Assembly (NCBI GenBank): GCA_000320545.1
Contig: ADNK01000872.1
Location: forward strand, 1-64,000
Length of the DNA: 64,000 nucleotides
From: Bigelowiella natans CCMP2755
Taxonomy: Eukaryota; Cercozoa; Chlorarachniophyceae
Reading direction: 5' to 3'
Positions 1 to 14,361 of the stretch are shown here, one piece after another. The first letter of the stretch is position 1. The number at the start of each line of letters is the position of its first letter. A model generated the notes under the pieces. The model was not told the origin of the DNA, searched no databases, and was given only the letters and a program-made list of their open reading frames with translations. Position numbers and translations under genes: made by a program.

Positions 1-222
1 ACCCTAACTTTAAAAACTAACCCTAACCCTAACCCTAACCCTAACCCTGATCTAACCCTAACCCTAACCCTAACCCTAACCCTAACCCTAACCCTAACCC
101 TAACCCTAACCCTAACCCTAACCCTAACCCTAACCCTAACCCTAACCCTAACCCTAACCCTAACCCTAACCCTAACCCTAACCCTAACCCTAACCCTAAC
201 CCTAACCCTAACCCTAACCCTA
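1..222. repeat. Chromosome-end telomere repeat (CCCTAA)n
   Basis: The window begins with near-perfect CCCTAA units, the C-strand of a TTAGGG telomere, so this is the left end of a chromosome. The first ~50 bases are degenerate (CTTTAAAAACTAA and a GATCTAA variant), after which the array is regular to base 222. The long Gly-Leu reading frame through it is only a translation of the hexamer. Confidence 0.97.
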
Positions 223-406
223 GTGTTGATCTACCCACTGCCGACTGTGTCGTGATTGCTGTGCCCGTTGAACTTAGCATCGCCTGTGCAAAATGTAACC
301 CTAACCCTAACCCTAACCCTAACCCTAACCCTAGTGTTGATCTACCCACTGCCGACTGTGTCGTGATTGCTGTGCCCGTTGAACTTAGCATCGCCTGTGC
401 AAAATG
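221..406. repeat. 75-base subtelomeric unit, two copies separated by a short telomeric tract
   Basis: Bases 221-295 and 332-406 are two essentially identical 75-base units, each starting TAGTGTTGATCTACCCACTG and ending GCAAAATG. Between them is a 36-base tract of CCCTAA units (296-331), so the order is telomere, unit, telomere, unit, unique DNA. This is the expected footprint of a chromosome-end duplication or of telomere addition on a broken end that carried the unit. Confidence 0.9.
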
Positions 407-1565
407 GCAGGACCAGCTCGAGAAATGAATGGTGCTGATTGACACACGAAGACAACGGTGAAAACCTTTTCAGGCATGATCCCATCATGATTGCTACCAT
501 TGTGCATGCCAAGATGATGATGTGACATCATAGCGGCAGCATGTTGACTTTTTGACATCACTCCTTTCTCATCATTAATTCTTTGGAATCTACGAAAAGC
601 AGTAGGAGCTGCAAAATGATCGTCAATCTCTGCGCTGTGTCTTTTGGAAGATGCAACCTCATGGTCCATCTGCTCCCCAAGTGCGATGACCTTCACAGAG
701 ATCGGAGAAGGAGAAGAATGAGTGTTCATTTGTTGAGATCAAGATTCCCATTTGTTTCTTCAAACCTGCAAATGATTTGATCCATCACCTGCGCAAGAAG
801 ATCTTCATTGCTGCTTCCTGATGTCCTGCCAGAAAAAGAATAGTCGGCATTCCTCCTCCAATGTTGAAGAGACATTTACGCAAGATGTCCATCTCCACGA
901 TCTAAAAACATTGTTTCACATGCCCTGAATTGTCGTTTTTCTTGTCTGAGCTTTCTTTTAGGCGAAGGATCATCTCGTTCTCAGTTCCCATGACACTGAT
1001 GACAATGATGTGATGTGTGAGCTTTTCCCAAAGTGAAGAATTTTTTGGGAGGAAAATCATTCAGCTGCACACGCATTAGATCATTGGAAATTTTTACGCG
1101 CGAGATGTCAAGCAGATCTGCGTCTCTTTTTTAGTGGTTCCATTGTGCATCAGGTTGCACACTTGAGCCCTGAGGCGGCTAATGTTTTTCGCAGATTCCC
1201 AGCACTGAGACTCAATGGGTTTGGATTGTGCTTGCCATGCAATGTGAGAAAAGCAAACGTAGGACAAAGCGACATCATGTGATGCGAGTGTCAAGATGTT
1301 GTGGTGAATGGACGACAGACCACGACGGCAGCTGGAACAGAGACGATGAAAATCACAACGATGTCCACAACATGTTGGTGCAAATGAGACCGTCACGACA
1401 GTGACAGGCAATTGTCAAATGGCGAAGGGGCGAAACACAAACGCAGATGTGAATCAAAGAAGGTAGAGCTACAACAAGATGAGCGAAACCTGCCATCGAA
1501 GTTGATGCATTGCTTGTTCCTTCCTGGTCCTGTGGGGAGGGGGGTTAGCGCCTCAAGAGAGATTC

Positions 1566-2480
1566 GATTCGCACGTGAAAGCAAATGTCCAAACCTCCAT
1601 GGCATTCCTCAGTGCAGAAGTGACCACCCTTTCCACATTTGCACGTCTAGAGTTTGATGTTGGAAAATGTGCATTCGCATTGATGCCAGCATTCCCGGCA
1701 GCAGCTGCTGCGACGCAAACGCAGCTACTGCTATTGCTACTGCACTAGCGCAACAATGCTGTTACGCGCGGTACACAGAGAAGCCTGATCACCTTGCAAG
1801 TGCCGGCTGTGCAGCCACAAACAGACCGCATGTGTAGATCGGTTGCGATTTCTTTGAGGAGGTGTCTTTTCTTCTCGTTCTTCTCCTCCTCCTCCTCCGA
1901 CGACCGGGTGGATGCTCTCTGTTTTGCCCATTTTCTCCCATGTTTTCCTTGTCTCGGGGTCAAAATGAAAAGCGTTTCGGTCACTTGAAAGCAAGTGATC
2001 GGTCGTGTGCAACCCTGGGTTGAAATGAAGAGCGTTTCGGTCACTTGAAAGAAAGTGATCGGTCGTGCACAATTCGCACATGAAAGCAAACGCCCAAACT
2101 TCCATGGCGTTCCTCAGTGCAGAAGTGACCACCCTTTCCACACTTGCACGTCCAGAGTTCAATGTTCCAGTGTTGGAAAACGCACATTCGCATCAATGCC
2201 AGCATTCCCGGCAGCAGCTGCCAAACGCAGCTGCTGTGTGGCTGTCACCACTGCACCAGCGCAATGGTGCTGTCACGCGCGGTGCACAGAGAAGCCTGAT
2301 CACCTTGCAAGTGCCGGCTGCACAGCCACAAACAGACCGCACGTGTGGATCGGTTGCGATTCCTTCAAGGAGGTGTCTTTTCTTCTCGTTCTTCTCCTCC
2401 TCCTCCTCCTCCGACGACCACGCAGGTGGGTGCTCTCTGTTTTGTCCACTTTCTCCCATGTTTTCCTTGCATCGGGGTCA
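1566..2480. repeat. Diverged tandem segmental duplication, about 0.4 kb units
   Basis: Bases ~1566-1961 and ~2071-2480 align along their whole length. Shared landmarks in order are CATGGC(A/G)TTCCTCAGTGCAG, CCAGCATTCCCGGCAGCAGC, AGAAGCCTGATCACCTTGCA, a CTC-rich run and TTTTCTCCCATGTTTTCCTTG. The copies differ by scattered substitutions and small indels, so the event is old. Between them sits a smaller ~45-base repeat in two copies (about 1963-2007 and 2022-2067). Confidence 0.85.
1981..2058. repeat. Paired short hairpins (TCACTTG-AAAG-CAAGTGA)
   Basis: At 1981-1998 the sequence TCACTTGAAAGCAAGTGA is a perfect 7-base inverted repeat around a 4-base loop. The second repeat copy at 2041-2058 has one change (TCACTTGAAAGAAAGTGA) that shortens the stem by a pair. 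Each is followed by TCGGTCGTG. Function is unknown. Confidence 0.6.
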
Positions 2481-3218
2481 GCTCCTTGCATGGCACGCAG
2501 ATGGCTGAGTTTTGGGCAATGAAAGTGGAATTTCATGATTTCTCGAAAACTGGAACGAGATTGAACACAAAGCTTGCATCACATCGATTCCGTGCACACG
2601 CGCGTTGCTCCTGGCCACACGTGCGCACACGTCATGGCCCCGCTCATTACACAGCCCAATGTCACACGGTTTGGGCAAGCTGTGCATCAATGTTCTGATG
2701 ATGGCATTGACTTGGTGATGCTCGCCTTGCAACCACACTGCCATTTTGGGTCATGGCTGCGCCAAAAAAATCTTTGCACATGCTGGACTTGATGTCCACA
2801 TTTGATGTGTCATTTTCATCATTGGAAGAAAACAGAGCTTTGGTGAGACAGCGCTTTGTTCTTGAAATCTGAACGAATGCATGCACCCTGCTTTTGTTTC
2901 TACCCTTTGGCTCGGCGACTTGTTGAGACATGAAGTGGAATGGCACGAACTGCATTGTCTAGAGTTTGCTCAAGGAATTCTTTCAAAACGTTGATCTGAC
3001 AAATAAAACAGTTGCTGAGGAGGTAGTCATTTTCATAATTTTACTTTTTCCTACCCGTGTTTGAATTTCAGAGCATAACTTTGGTTCCACAGCATTGACG
3101 TCAAATCCATCCTTGATTAACTCGCAACTCGGCTTCACTATTTCTGGGAAATCTTTGATAAGCTTTTCTATCCCACTGAGAGCCTTTTTCGGGAAATAAT
3201 ATCGTTAGCTTCACCTAA

Positions 3219-5562
3219 TTAGGGCTCAATTTTGATAGCAACCTTATCGCCTGTCCATCTGACACCAGCGAGGAAAGCAGTTTCAAGACGGCCCTGATAA
3301 ATTAAATTGGTGACGTAAAGAAAGAAAAAAGTGCAATAGAAAAAGTTACTTTCTGCTGCTGACTTAATAATTGTGATATCTTTCCTTTTAGTTTTCGTCT
3401 CTCAGCCTTTTGCCTACAAATATGTGAAATGCAAGAATTCATCAGAATACTTCCATGTTGAAAAATTGGAAATTACGATCGAAGCTGTATGCTCAAGGAA
3501 TCCACAGAAGCCAGTGCTAGCTCCAATAGTCCCTCATTTTCTGGCCTGGAAGCACGTAAGATAGCATTTAGATCATGAACACAAGGGAAAACTTCGAGGT
3601 GCAGAGACCTACAACGCGCGAGTTGGTGCCGGGAGCGCGTAACCTAATGGGGCAATATTCATTCCTAGTTTTTGGCAAAGTATTCAGATTTTGAATTACG
3701 GTGACCTCTTTTTTCAATCTCTGAATCTGTGCCTTTTGTAGAACGTTTGCATAGGGAAGTTTTTGCGACATGCTCCTAAATATTGGCTGATGAGACTGTT
3801 TGTTTTTATTTAATTCTCATGAAGACCTCTTGAGTTCCTTAATTTCTGCTTGATGCTTCCGATGATCCTTTTGCAGCCTAATATTTTTCGTTAAAAGATA
3901 CTTGGTCGGGTATCATTAGAGTGATTACCTGCTCTGCATCTTTGTATACCATATTGAGTTCAAACGAGCAAGAAATTCTCGGAATGTATGCTTCTGTAGA
4001 GTCCGGCCCAATGCACTTTTGGAGAATTCCTACACCAATAGTTGTTTAATAACCCTTTTGAGAATTCGTGTTCAATCTACCTTTATCATAGATACCACTT
4101 CTATAGGGACTTCCTCATTGATCTTTGAAAAAATATAATTAGCAGAAGAATTCAGACATTGCTCAAAAATCAAGAACCGCTTTGTTCTTGGTTGGAGAAC
4201 GTATGGCCTTCAGCTCATTCTTTATTTCAGCCATATGTTCTTGAATCCCCTGTTTAACATTTTTATTTGGAGTTGAAGTGAATGAATTGAAAGTACCTGA
4301 GCCCTGCTTAATTTTTCTTGAAGAACTTCATTTTGATGTTTTTCTTCCGATATCTGTAAATAAACATACTTGAGCGACTACATAGAAACAAAATAAGAAG
4401 AGTAAATAAACCTGGTGTCGAAAGTTACGTAGTTCATCGTGAGCATCACTTAGTTGGGAACGGAGTAGAGATATCTCTCTATTAGCCTATATTTTGTATC
4501 GTAAGCTAGAATTTCAGTTGAGTTTTGGAGTGAGGACCTTGATATCTACTTCTGCCTGCGTCCTTATCTTTTGGAGTTCTACTTTATTTCTAACAACCTC
4601 CTCCTGGGTCTCCTTTAATATCTGCAGGAAACATTGTTTCACCTCATTTTCATCTGAGATTACACGAAAAACCTGAAGCTGTGACTGGTATGTGTCCCGT
4701 TCTTGCCTCAGTGTATTATTATTTTGCTTCAATGCCAGTAACTCCTCCGCATTTGCTACACTTGCTTCATCCATCTCATGAAGTTTTTCCTTAAGCACCT
4801 TCAGCTCTGCGTTAAGCTCTTTTGAATGGCGTAAATCCTCTGCATCTCTGTCAAAAGAAGTATTGAAGCAACATCGTTTGATCGTTTGAGCATCGATAAT
4901 GTAATCACCTTTTTTTCTGGTCTTCGAGATCGGAAAGAGCATTGTCCATCTCTCGTACACGGGAATGATTTTCTTTAATCGTTTGGTTCTGTGCTGATAC
5001 GCGATCCTGTGCTATTTTTAGTTGCTGGTGCATATCCTCACATGCGTCTCTCATAATGCTATTTTCTTTTTGAAGTGTCTTTATCAAAGTTTCTTGATTC
5101 TTATTCTCTAACCGAAGGACAGCAAGGTTATCCCTTAACTCGGCTGTATCTACGCGATGCTGCTCCTTAAGATCTGAAACCTCGTTTTCATGACGCCTTT
5201 GGATTGAGTCTTTCTCTCTCTGCATCTGGCGAATTTGGGCCTGTGGGTTGTAAATAATATTTGGGAAACAGTTCTACTCTGGTGGTTGCTAGTATTTTCA
5301 AAGGTATTTCGAACCTTCGATTCTCCCCAAAGCTCATGTATTCTCATCATTTCCTTGAAATGTCCACTTACACCTGGCTGATGAGAGACTAAAATTCAGA
5401 AAAGTACGCTTATCTATTCATCAGAACCTTGTATGATGGAGGGCCTATGCTCTTCGACATATTTGGTCTGGAATTTCTTTCGTCGTTGGTTGGAGTATTG
5501 CTAGACAAATAGGCAGAGGACGAGGAAAAACTACTCCGTAAGTGCTCTTTATTTTCTAACAT
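3219..5562 (-). CDS. Coiled-coil protein, 16 exons (about 517 residues)
   Basis: I do not recognise the family. Splicing in frame gives exons 5428-5562, 5374-5388, 5315-5353, 4909-5240, 4673-4847, 4538-4621, 4412-4486, 4297-4353, an exon starting at 4249, and seven more ending at the TAA at 3219. All junctions are GT-AG with introns of about 45-75 bases and consistent phases. The N-terminus (MLENKEHLRS) is Ser-rich; residues ~60-400 are almost continuous heptad-like helix rich in E, K, Q and L (for example LKVLKEKLHEMDEASV). The C-terminal ~100 residues are less charged and end in VAIKIEP. No motor, kinase or membrane segment is visible, so a structural, centrosomal or trafficking role is possible but unproven. 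The second exon is only 15 bases. It is divergent from the ATP synthase gene to its right. Confidence 0.8.
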
Positions 5563-6841
5563 AGTTGCTGCCTGGATATAACTTCCAGGTCATTCGAATA
5601 TAGTGCTCTTTTACCGTTCCTGGCAATAATTAAGTTTTTTTGGGTGATGTGTTCCGAGCTAAAAGCAAAAACTTGCTCGCTTTGAAAATACGAATCTGAA
5701 CCCTAAAAAGGTGACAACTACGATAGTACCTTTTTTAGATTTCAGTATGCTTGGACAAGTTACGCCGATAGATTGGAAACTCTAACGAGAGAAGTAAGCC
5801 CCCCACTCGTAGTTCGTACGAACTCAATCAAATGTGTACTAGTGGATAGGCTAGGAACACTTTCCAATTGAATTCGTGTCTCCGTACGAAAACGAGATAG
5901 ATTCATGAAGTAACGACTTCAAATCGTAGCTCTTTTAACGGTCACCGATGTTTTAAGATTCCAGTAGATAAAACAGGATGTTTCCCCCCTCCGACAAAGA
6001 AACAAACGTGTTTTATGACGATAAATTAAATTCATAAAATTAAAAAGCGCGTGAGCGCACGGGAGATTTTTGTCTCTTTTTCTCTCTCTTTCGGCCATTT
6101 TATCTCTCTCCGCCGTCTTCCAAAAATCTTCAGTGCCGTAGCGTGCCAATAGCAACCAAAACTGTAAAAAAAGGCCTGTTAAATGCAGTCTACTTCAAAA
6201 ACTTAATTTTTCGTTAAGGAAAGATCGCTTCCATTTACCGGTATCAAGATTTTAGACATGCCAGTGCCGGGGAAAAATATTTTTATGGTGATTTCATCCA
6301 AAAAAGCAGATCTACACACCATTGTTTTTTCCGACAAAGACAACGTTTTTGGAGTTAATATCAATCCGAATTGTCAGTAATTTTTAATTTCTTACAATTT
6401 TAAATAAAAAGCGGCTCTGTGTCTCGTCACCTGCATCTTTAAGACTATATTTATGTTAATACAGTAAAAATAAGGCTTTGGATAATTTAAATTAATGGAT
6501 TCAATGATTAATATTATGCATAAATTAAAGGCTGTTCTTAAATATATATAAATAAATTTGTTACTGATTATTACTTCCCCGCACGATATAAATCACTCTC
6601 TAGTCAGTATCTCTCTTTGGCGTTGCGTGTCTCTCTTTCCCGTAGCAGAAAGAGAATAGTAGAAATTAAAAACGTTTGATTCTGGTACAAATAAACCCAT
6701 AATAATAGTGCGTGAGAGAGTATAAGAGACTTCTAGCCTTTCAGCACTCAAAACTCTCACTCAGAGTTCTTACCACCCCCCCCTTCTCAGATCAACAACT
6801 GCAGTGGAGAGATATATATTAACATAATCTGTCCACATAAG
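5563..6841. promoter_or_regulatory. Divergent spacer between coiled-coil gene and ATP synthase beta
   Basis: AT-rich spacer between two gene 5' ends. It holds a TC-rich stretch (6066-6110), an AT-rich block (6440-6580) and a C-run near 6773-6783 shortly before the ATP synthase start. A good acceptor followed by a short plus-strand open segment and GTAAGC donor lies at 5745-5790, and a short reading frame at 6205-6381 is listed separately. No defined promoter motif can be assigned. Confidence 0.5.
6205..6381 (+). CDS. Short unidentified plus-strand reading frame
   Basis: The frame starting FFVKERSLPFTG is open from 6205 to a TAA at 6381. It has ordinary, non-repetitive composition (MPVPGKNIFMVISSKK, then VFSDKDNVFGVNIN), with a possible start at the ATG at 6258 giving 40 residues. 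It may be the last exon of a small gene whose earlier exon is the acceptor-flanked segment near 5750. No family is recognised and the exon link is not proven. Confidence 0.3.
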
Positions 6842-8900
<2,059 letters not shown>

Positions 8901-9112
8901 ATTGAGCATCTGCTGGACACATTCCGAATCCTTTAAAAATCCAGCTGTTAGCTCTCTTTAGAACAAGTCCTTACATCGCTAGAGTAGTCCTATTTAGGAT
9001 TACGAACCAAGTGTAAGATTCTTGATAATCATCCATGTTAACCATATCAGGGTTGAATTTCACATGCCAATTAGCGGTGATTATAACATCTCCAATAACT
9101 GTTCCTTGATGA

Positions 9113-9118
9113 AATAAA
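9113..9118 (+). terminator. Probable poly(A) signal of ATP synthase beta
   Basis: An AATAAA lies about 210 bases after the ATP synthase stop codon in GATGAAATAAAGTGAGCG. The compositional island begins immediately after it, suggesting that the transcript end and the island border coincide. This is inferred from sequence only. Confidence 0.5.
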
Positions 9119-10260
9119 GTGAGCGCACACGCAGCACACACACGTCACATGTGCGCGTGACACAAAATAAACTAGCAAGGGTGAGCAACATGTTTTTTTG
9201 CAACCACACGAGACTGCCTAGCTGCGCTAGTGCAGGGCGGCGCATCGCACATTGCACGGCACGTATCGTGCAGATTGATCAAGAGATTGGTCGATTGCAC
9301 AGATCGTGTGCATGAGCTAGATGAGATGGATGTGTAATGAAGTGATCAAATCTTTTCAATGGTCATCATGATGTGCATAGCGCTGCGCGTGCGCGAAGCT
9401 GTAGCGATGCGAAAGCAGCAGCGGCTACGACACAGCGCTCATGCAGGTTGCATTGCATCTGTTATTTGTTTCGTCTATACTCGATCTCACATAGCATGTA
9501 CGTACGTGTATGTTTCGATCATGCATCATTTAAAGCACATCTGCATCCTGCGCTGCGCACGTCTGCGATGTCGTGCGGTACGATGCGTACGTATAGCGCG
9601 TGCGCGCGCAGGCGCGGTCGTCCTGTCCGTGCCGCGCCTCGCTTTTAAGTTCCAGTCCTGATGAGTCAGTCGTTTCGTCCCGCATGCGTCGTTTCATTGC
9701 GATTCATGCTAGCTAGTTAGCTAGGCATGCTACATGCATGCATGACGATGGCATTCAATTGATCGCACATCTTGCTAGCTTGGCTTCCTCATATGTCATC
9801 GCATCCGGCTACACTTTCGCATTACTGGCATCAAATTGAAATCACCAGCAAGCTAGCAAGCATTATTGCTATCACATGGATGCGCGCCATCTGTGCTCGC
9901 TAACTGTGGGGTACGTGCTAGCGTGGGCAATCTAGCGTGGAAAATCCATGTTGTCCCGAGAACAATGTGAGGAAGCAGATGCCACATGCAACACATGCAA
10001 AAAATTTAAACATTTCATTGCATTCGTCTTGACACATGCTAGCATGCGGTGTCACAAAAGACATGGATCATCTCCTTCAATGTGCAACGAACGTAACTTT
10101 TCCTGCGTACTAGCGTACATCTCAGTCAACTCATGCATCCTCCATATCTGCATCATATAGTGGTTACGTTGTCGCATGAGCTGGACAGCGAGCAGTTTAC
10201 TCCTCGTCTTCTGCAATCACTGAGTAATATATCCACATAGGCATGCACGCATGCAAAAAA
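9119..10260. other. CTAG/CATG-rich 3' spacer island 1
   Basis: Gene-free block between the convergent 3' ends of ATP synthase beta and the 12-kb gene. It is dense in short palindromes: GCTAGC, GCATGC, TGCATGCATGCATG near 9731-9744 and GCGCGTGCGCGCGC near 9597-9610. By eye there are 12 CTAG sites in 9181-10140 (about 4 expected by chance), against 3 in the 2 kb of the neighbouring ATP synthase gene. Open frames here are short and have no family resemblance. Confidence 0.75.
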
Positions 10261-10296
10261 AGACTGAAGTCAGAACAAAAAATATCATAAGAATTG

Positions 10297-12589
10297 TTAT
10301 ATGTAATAAATTGTGCTGCTGCCACTGCCACTACTATTACTACCACCTCGGAGGTCCAAGCTGCCACTGGAGATGAGAACGCCACGCATTTGCGAAGCTA
10401 AATCCTCTAGAGGCTTGAGCTTTTGATACTTCGATCGACATCAAGCAAGACAACCCACCACCATCACCCAATAGAAAACGAGAGAATAAGATTGAGAAGG
10501 AGTGGGTGAAATAACACGAAACACGGATGCCCTCTATCATCACCACTGCAATCATCTGATCGTCATCATTGATTTGTTTGTATTTGTATTACCATTAGCT
10601 GTGGTGGGCCCCTTCTTCGTCCTCTCTCCCGTCTTCTTCTTCTTTCCCCTTCCTCTCCTGCATCCTCTTCCATAATTGACATTAGGCGAGTGGTGACTGA
10701 GAGAAATAAGTGCGGCGAGGAAGACACTTGTTCTGCAAGGCGTTCCACTCCATTGCTTGTACTTGAAGGGGAGGGGGATGTTGACGAGGAAATCAGAGTA
10801 TGTAGTAGCACGTACACCTCCTTTACCAGTCGAATGCGTACCGCCGACACTTGTTGTTGCGTCAAATGTTTTTGACATGCTTTTAGATCTTCCCATCCAC
10901 GAAATTGGGGTACTACTACTGTGAGCATCTTCTTTTTTTTGGAGGTGGGTGTAGGCATCATCGTCGATGATTCGGTTATGGAGGTGGTGCCGGTGGCAGA
11001 AGAGGCAGCTGCTGCACCCTAAACAGACAAACCTCAGGGGAGAGACAAAGAGAGAGAGAGAGAGAGAGGGGGGGGGGGGGGGGAGCGAGGATCAAGACCA
11101 CACTACTACTACTACTACTACTACTACCACCTCCTTGTGGTTGTAATAAAGTTTCTTCTTCTTCTTCTTCTTCTTCTGCTGGTGCTGCTGTGCCCCTTTC
11201 TTGCTCCCGATCGCTTTTGATGCAGACGCTGTTGGTGTGTGAGTAGTGGTATTATTGTTATTTTCCTTGGAGGAACTCTTCATTGTTGTTGTTGTTGTTG
11301 TTGTTGTTGTCATCGTTATCGTCCTGCAGGCTGATGTCGGGATGGTTATAGGATTTTGAGCTTCTAGAGCTTTGAGCTGCACATCCAACAGCATCACCAA
11401 ACGAGGTAAGACCTAATGAAAATACGATGATAATAATGATAATGTTTATATTATGGCAGTCAATTTGGTGGTGATTGGATAGAGTTATTACTAATTGTCG
11501 TAGCTAAGCAACAACAGGCAAGTAATTGCATCAATCTACGACGTTTGGGACGATGATGACGATGAGGAAAAAGAGGAGGAAGATGAAAAAGATGAGGAAG
11601 AGAAGGAAACATATTGACTGGTCAACAGGATGATTTGGATGGACACATCACTATGATTTCTTTAAAACTAAGACATATAGACACTAACAGAGAGCACATA
11701 CCCCCCACACACATATAAATAAATAAATAAATAAATATAAAAATATACACAAATATACATAATTTAAACAGGTCCTTCCTCACCACACGTGCGTCGTGGT
11801 CTTGTCCTCTTCCTCTTTCTTTTCCTCCGTTGTTTCTGGTGCCATGCTCACGCTGCATGACGATATCGGCATTTCCGTTGTTTTGTTGTACCATGAAGGC
11901 TAGCAGCTCAACGATACGCAGTTTTAGCGTGCATTCCTGAATTTCCCTGACAAGAGAAGCAGACACATAAATACAGTATTATGGGAATGAATCCGAAATT
12001 GTTTCAAGATATAAGCAAAAATTGCTTTTCCTTATTAATCGCTACTACTTCGCAGAATAGACAGTGATTTGTATGTGTATCTTCCAGTACGTCATTATAT
12101 CTATATATGTGTGTTGCATATCTTCCAGTACGTCATTATATCTATATATGTGTGTTGCATATATAACCTCCCCCCCTCCCCCTCCCGCCCTCTCTTTCTC
12201 TCTTTTGTATACATACAGTTTAGCTAGAATCTCGTCGGTATCGTCATCATTGTCATCCTCCTCCTCCTCCTCCTCATCATTGTTGTGGGTGCTTTTATTC
12301 TCTTCATGATCTTCATTGGCATCATCTTGCTGTTTCTTCGAGTTGCTGCCATGGAAATGATGATGATCAACGTCATCACTCCTCCTCCTCACAGTATTTC
12401 CTCCTCCTCGCCTTCTCCTCTTCATCAACCTCATCATTATTTTCTTCTTGCCAGGATGCAGACGACGACCAAGATGCGAGATTAGCTTGTCCAAAATAAT
12501 AATGTTGGTAGTGCTGCTGGTACTGTAGTTGTATCCCCCATTGAGAGGTCTTACCAGATGTAGCCTGAAATGGGTGGATGTAGTGATAG

Positions 12590-12620
<31 letters not shown>

Positions 12621-12910
12621 CAACCAAAAATAAGAGGGAGGAGATAATGACTGTTGGCCAAGATAGTAGTAGTGGTAGTAGTAGAAGAAGGAGAGAAGTA
12701 GTAGTAGTACCAGAATTTATCGTACACAACCAGACACTACATCTTAAACATGATCATTATCATCATCATCGTCATCATCATCATCAAACAACAACAACAA
12801 CAACAACAACAATTGCATCACCAAAGACAGTTAATCGTAATTGAGTCTGAATTCTTTCTTGATTTACTATTTGACGACGAATGTTATAACTCCTCCTCCT
12901 CCTCCTACTG

Positions 12911-12943
<33 letters not shown>

Positions 12944-13197
12944 TTACAACTACTTCACATATAATAATTATTGACTGTTGTATGGCTGCTCACAAGTTGC
13001 GGGGATCCCAGGCCAACGCAGTGATGATTGAAACGAAGAGAATCTAATTAAACAGAAAACAATTGCGACTGCTATGACGACGATGGGAGTGAGGTTGATG
13101 ACAGATAATAGATGTGAATATCAGCTAAGAATCTTTCTTCCAATCGTCATGAAAATGAACACATCATCATTTAATGTTACATTTAAAAACATAATAG

Positions 13198-13232
<35 letters not shown>

Positions 13233-13504
13233 TGATTCCCGTGGGTGCGACAGGGGATAATAGAATGAGGACATTCTCTTTCTTCCAGAAAGATCCAAAT
13301 TTTTGAAAAGTTGTCATTGGAAAGTGGGGAGCATCGTGAAGCAATGCTGACGATGTTAAACAACATTAGAGGATCATTTAAATATTGTTAGTATTAAGAT
13401 TATAACAGTGCAAATTGTGTAACTAGTATCCGATGATGGCCCAAGCTGCATTTTCTTCATATTGTTACTTACAAATGCCTGCAAGCGCGGACACACCCAC
13501 ACAC

Positions 13505-13546
<42 letters not shown>

Positions 13547-13910
13547 GAATTATGTTAGTTTGATTGATTAGTCACCTTGAAAAATAGACAGAATTTGGTG
13601 GAGAGTCGATAATGGAGGAGGAGGTGTGGAAGAGGAGAAAGAGGAGGAGGAGAGTAGAGCATGCCTCTGGTAGTGAGCACTACCATACCGTGCATGTAAT
13701 ATACGAAGTCGTTCACGCTCAAGGCCAATTTCCTACGTGGCACGTACGTGTGATGTGTGTGTATTTGTTTCTGTATAATGTAAGAACTCGCACATTAACA
13801 ACCCTGCCACCACCACCACCACCACCACCATCACCACCACCAGCACCTGCTCGAGGAGATTGAAGAGTGACCCAATCAGCAATTGGGCGCTCCTTTCACT
13901 GGTTCTTCTG

Positions 13911-13944
<34 letters not shown>

Positions 13945-14014
13945 TCTTTTCGTTGAATACTTGTACACGTGGTGCTTCTACCTACTACTACTAATTCTAC
14001 TACTCTAATTATGT

Positions 14015-14048
<34 letters not shown>

Positions 14049-14315
14049 GGGGGAAAAGGACACAACAGATAAGTCAGGCCCTTGTAAGACGTATATTTAT
14101 CACGAATTCTTCCTCGTTCTGGCTTCTTTGTATTTTCTTCTTCTTCTTCTTCTTCTTCTTCTTATTATTATTATTTACTTTGTTGTTGTAATGTCTGTGT
14201 GAATAGACGCAGTAGTGGTAGTAGTAGTAGTAGTAGTAGTAGTAATTGTACATACAAATTTAGAATGTTGATCCCCTCACTGTGACGAATCACCACGACG
14301 ACAAAATAGGTGAGA

Positions 14316-14361
<46 letters not shown>

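Larger units (their letters stand above)
407..3218. other. Subtelomeric spacer without a convincing gene
   Basis: About 2.8 kb of unique but repeated-looking DNA. A minus-strand frame of 114 codons (385-729) runs into the 75-base unit and may be a gene fragment, but it has no recognisable domain. Other open frames here overlap one another on both strands and none shows splice-site or family support. The stretch contains the tandem duplication listed separately and ends at the stop codon of the coiled-coil gene. Confidence 0.6.

Noticed and set aside
41-445. Long Gly-Leu repeat reading frame
   Set aside because: It is the telomere hexamer translated; no stop codon exists in that frame of the repeat.
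2055-2522. Overlapping plus- and minus-strand open frames of 78-155 codons in the subtelomere
   Set aside because: They overlap each other in several frames, fall in the duplicated non-coding block and have no family likeness.
4163-4165. In-frame TGA after AVLDF as the end of the coiled-coil gene
   Set aside because: A GT donor just before it (AAAGCG|GTTCTT) and an acceptor 55 bases on restore an open, coiled-coil frame that continues for six more exons to 3219.
9119-10260. Island as a transposon or rRNA/tRNA array
   Set aside because: No terminal repeats, transposase, reverse transcriptase or RNA-gene folds could be seen in it; only a short-motif enrichment is evident.
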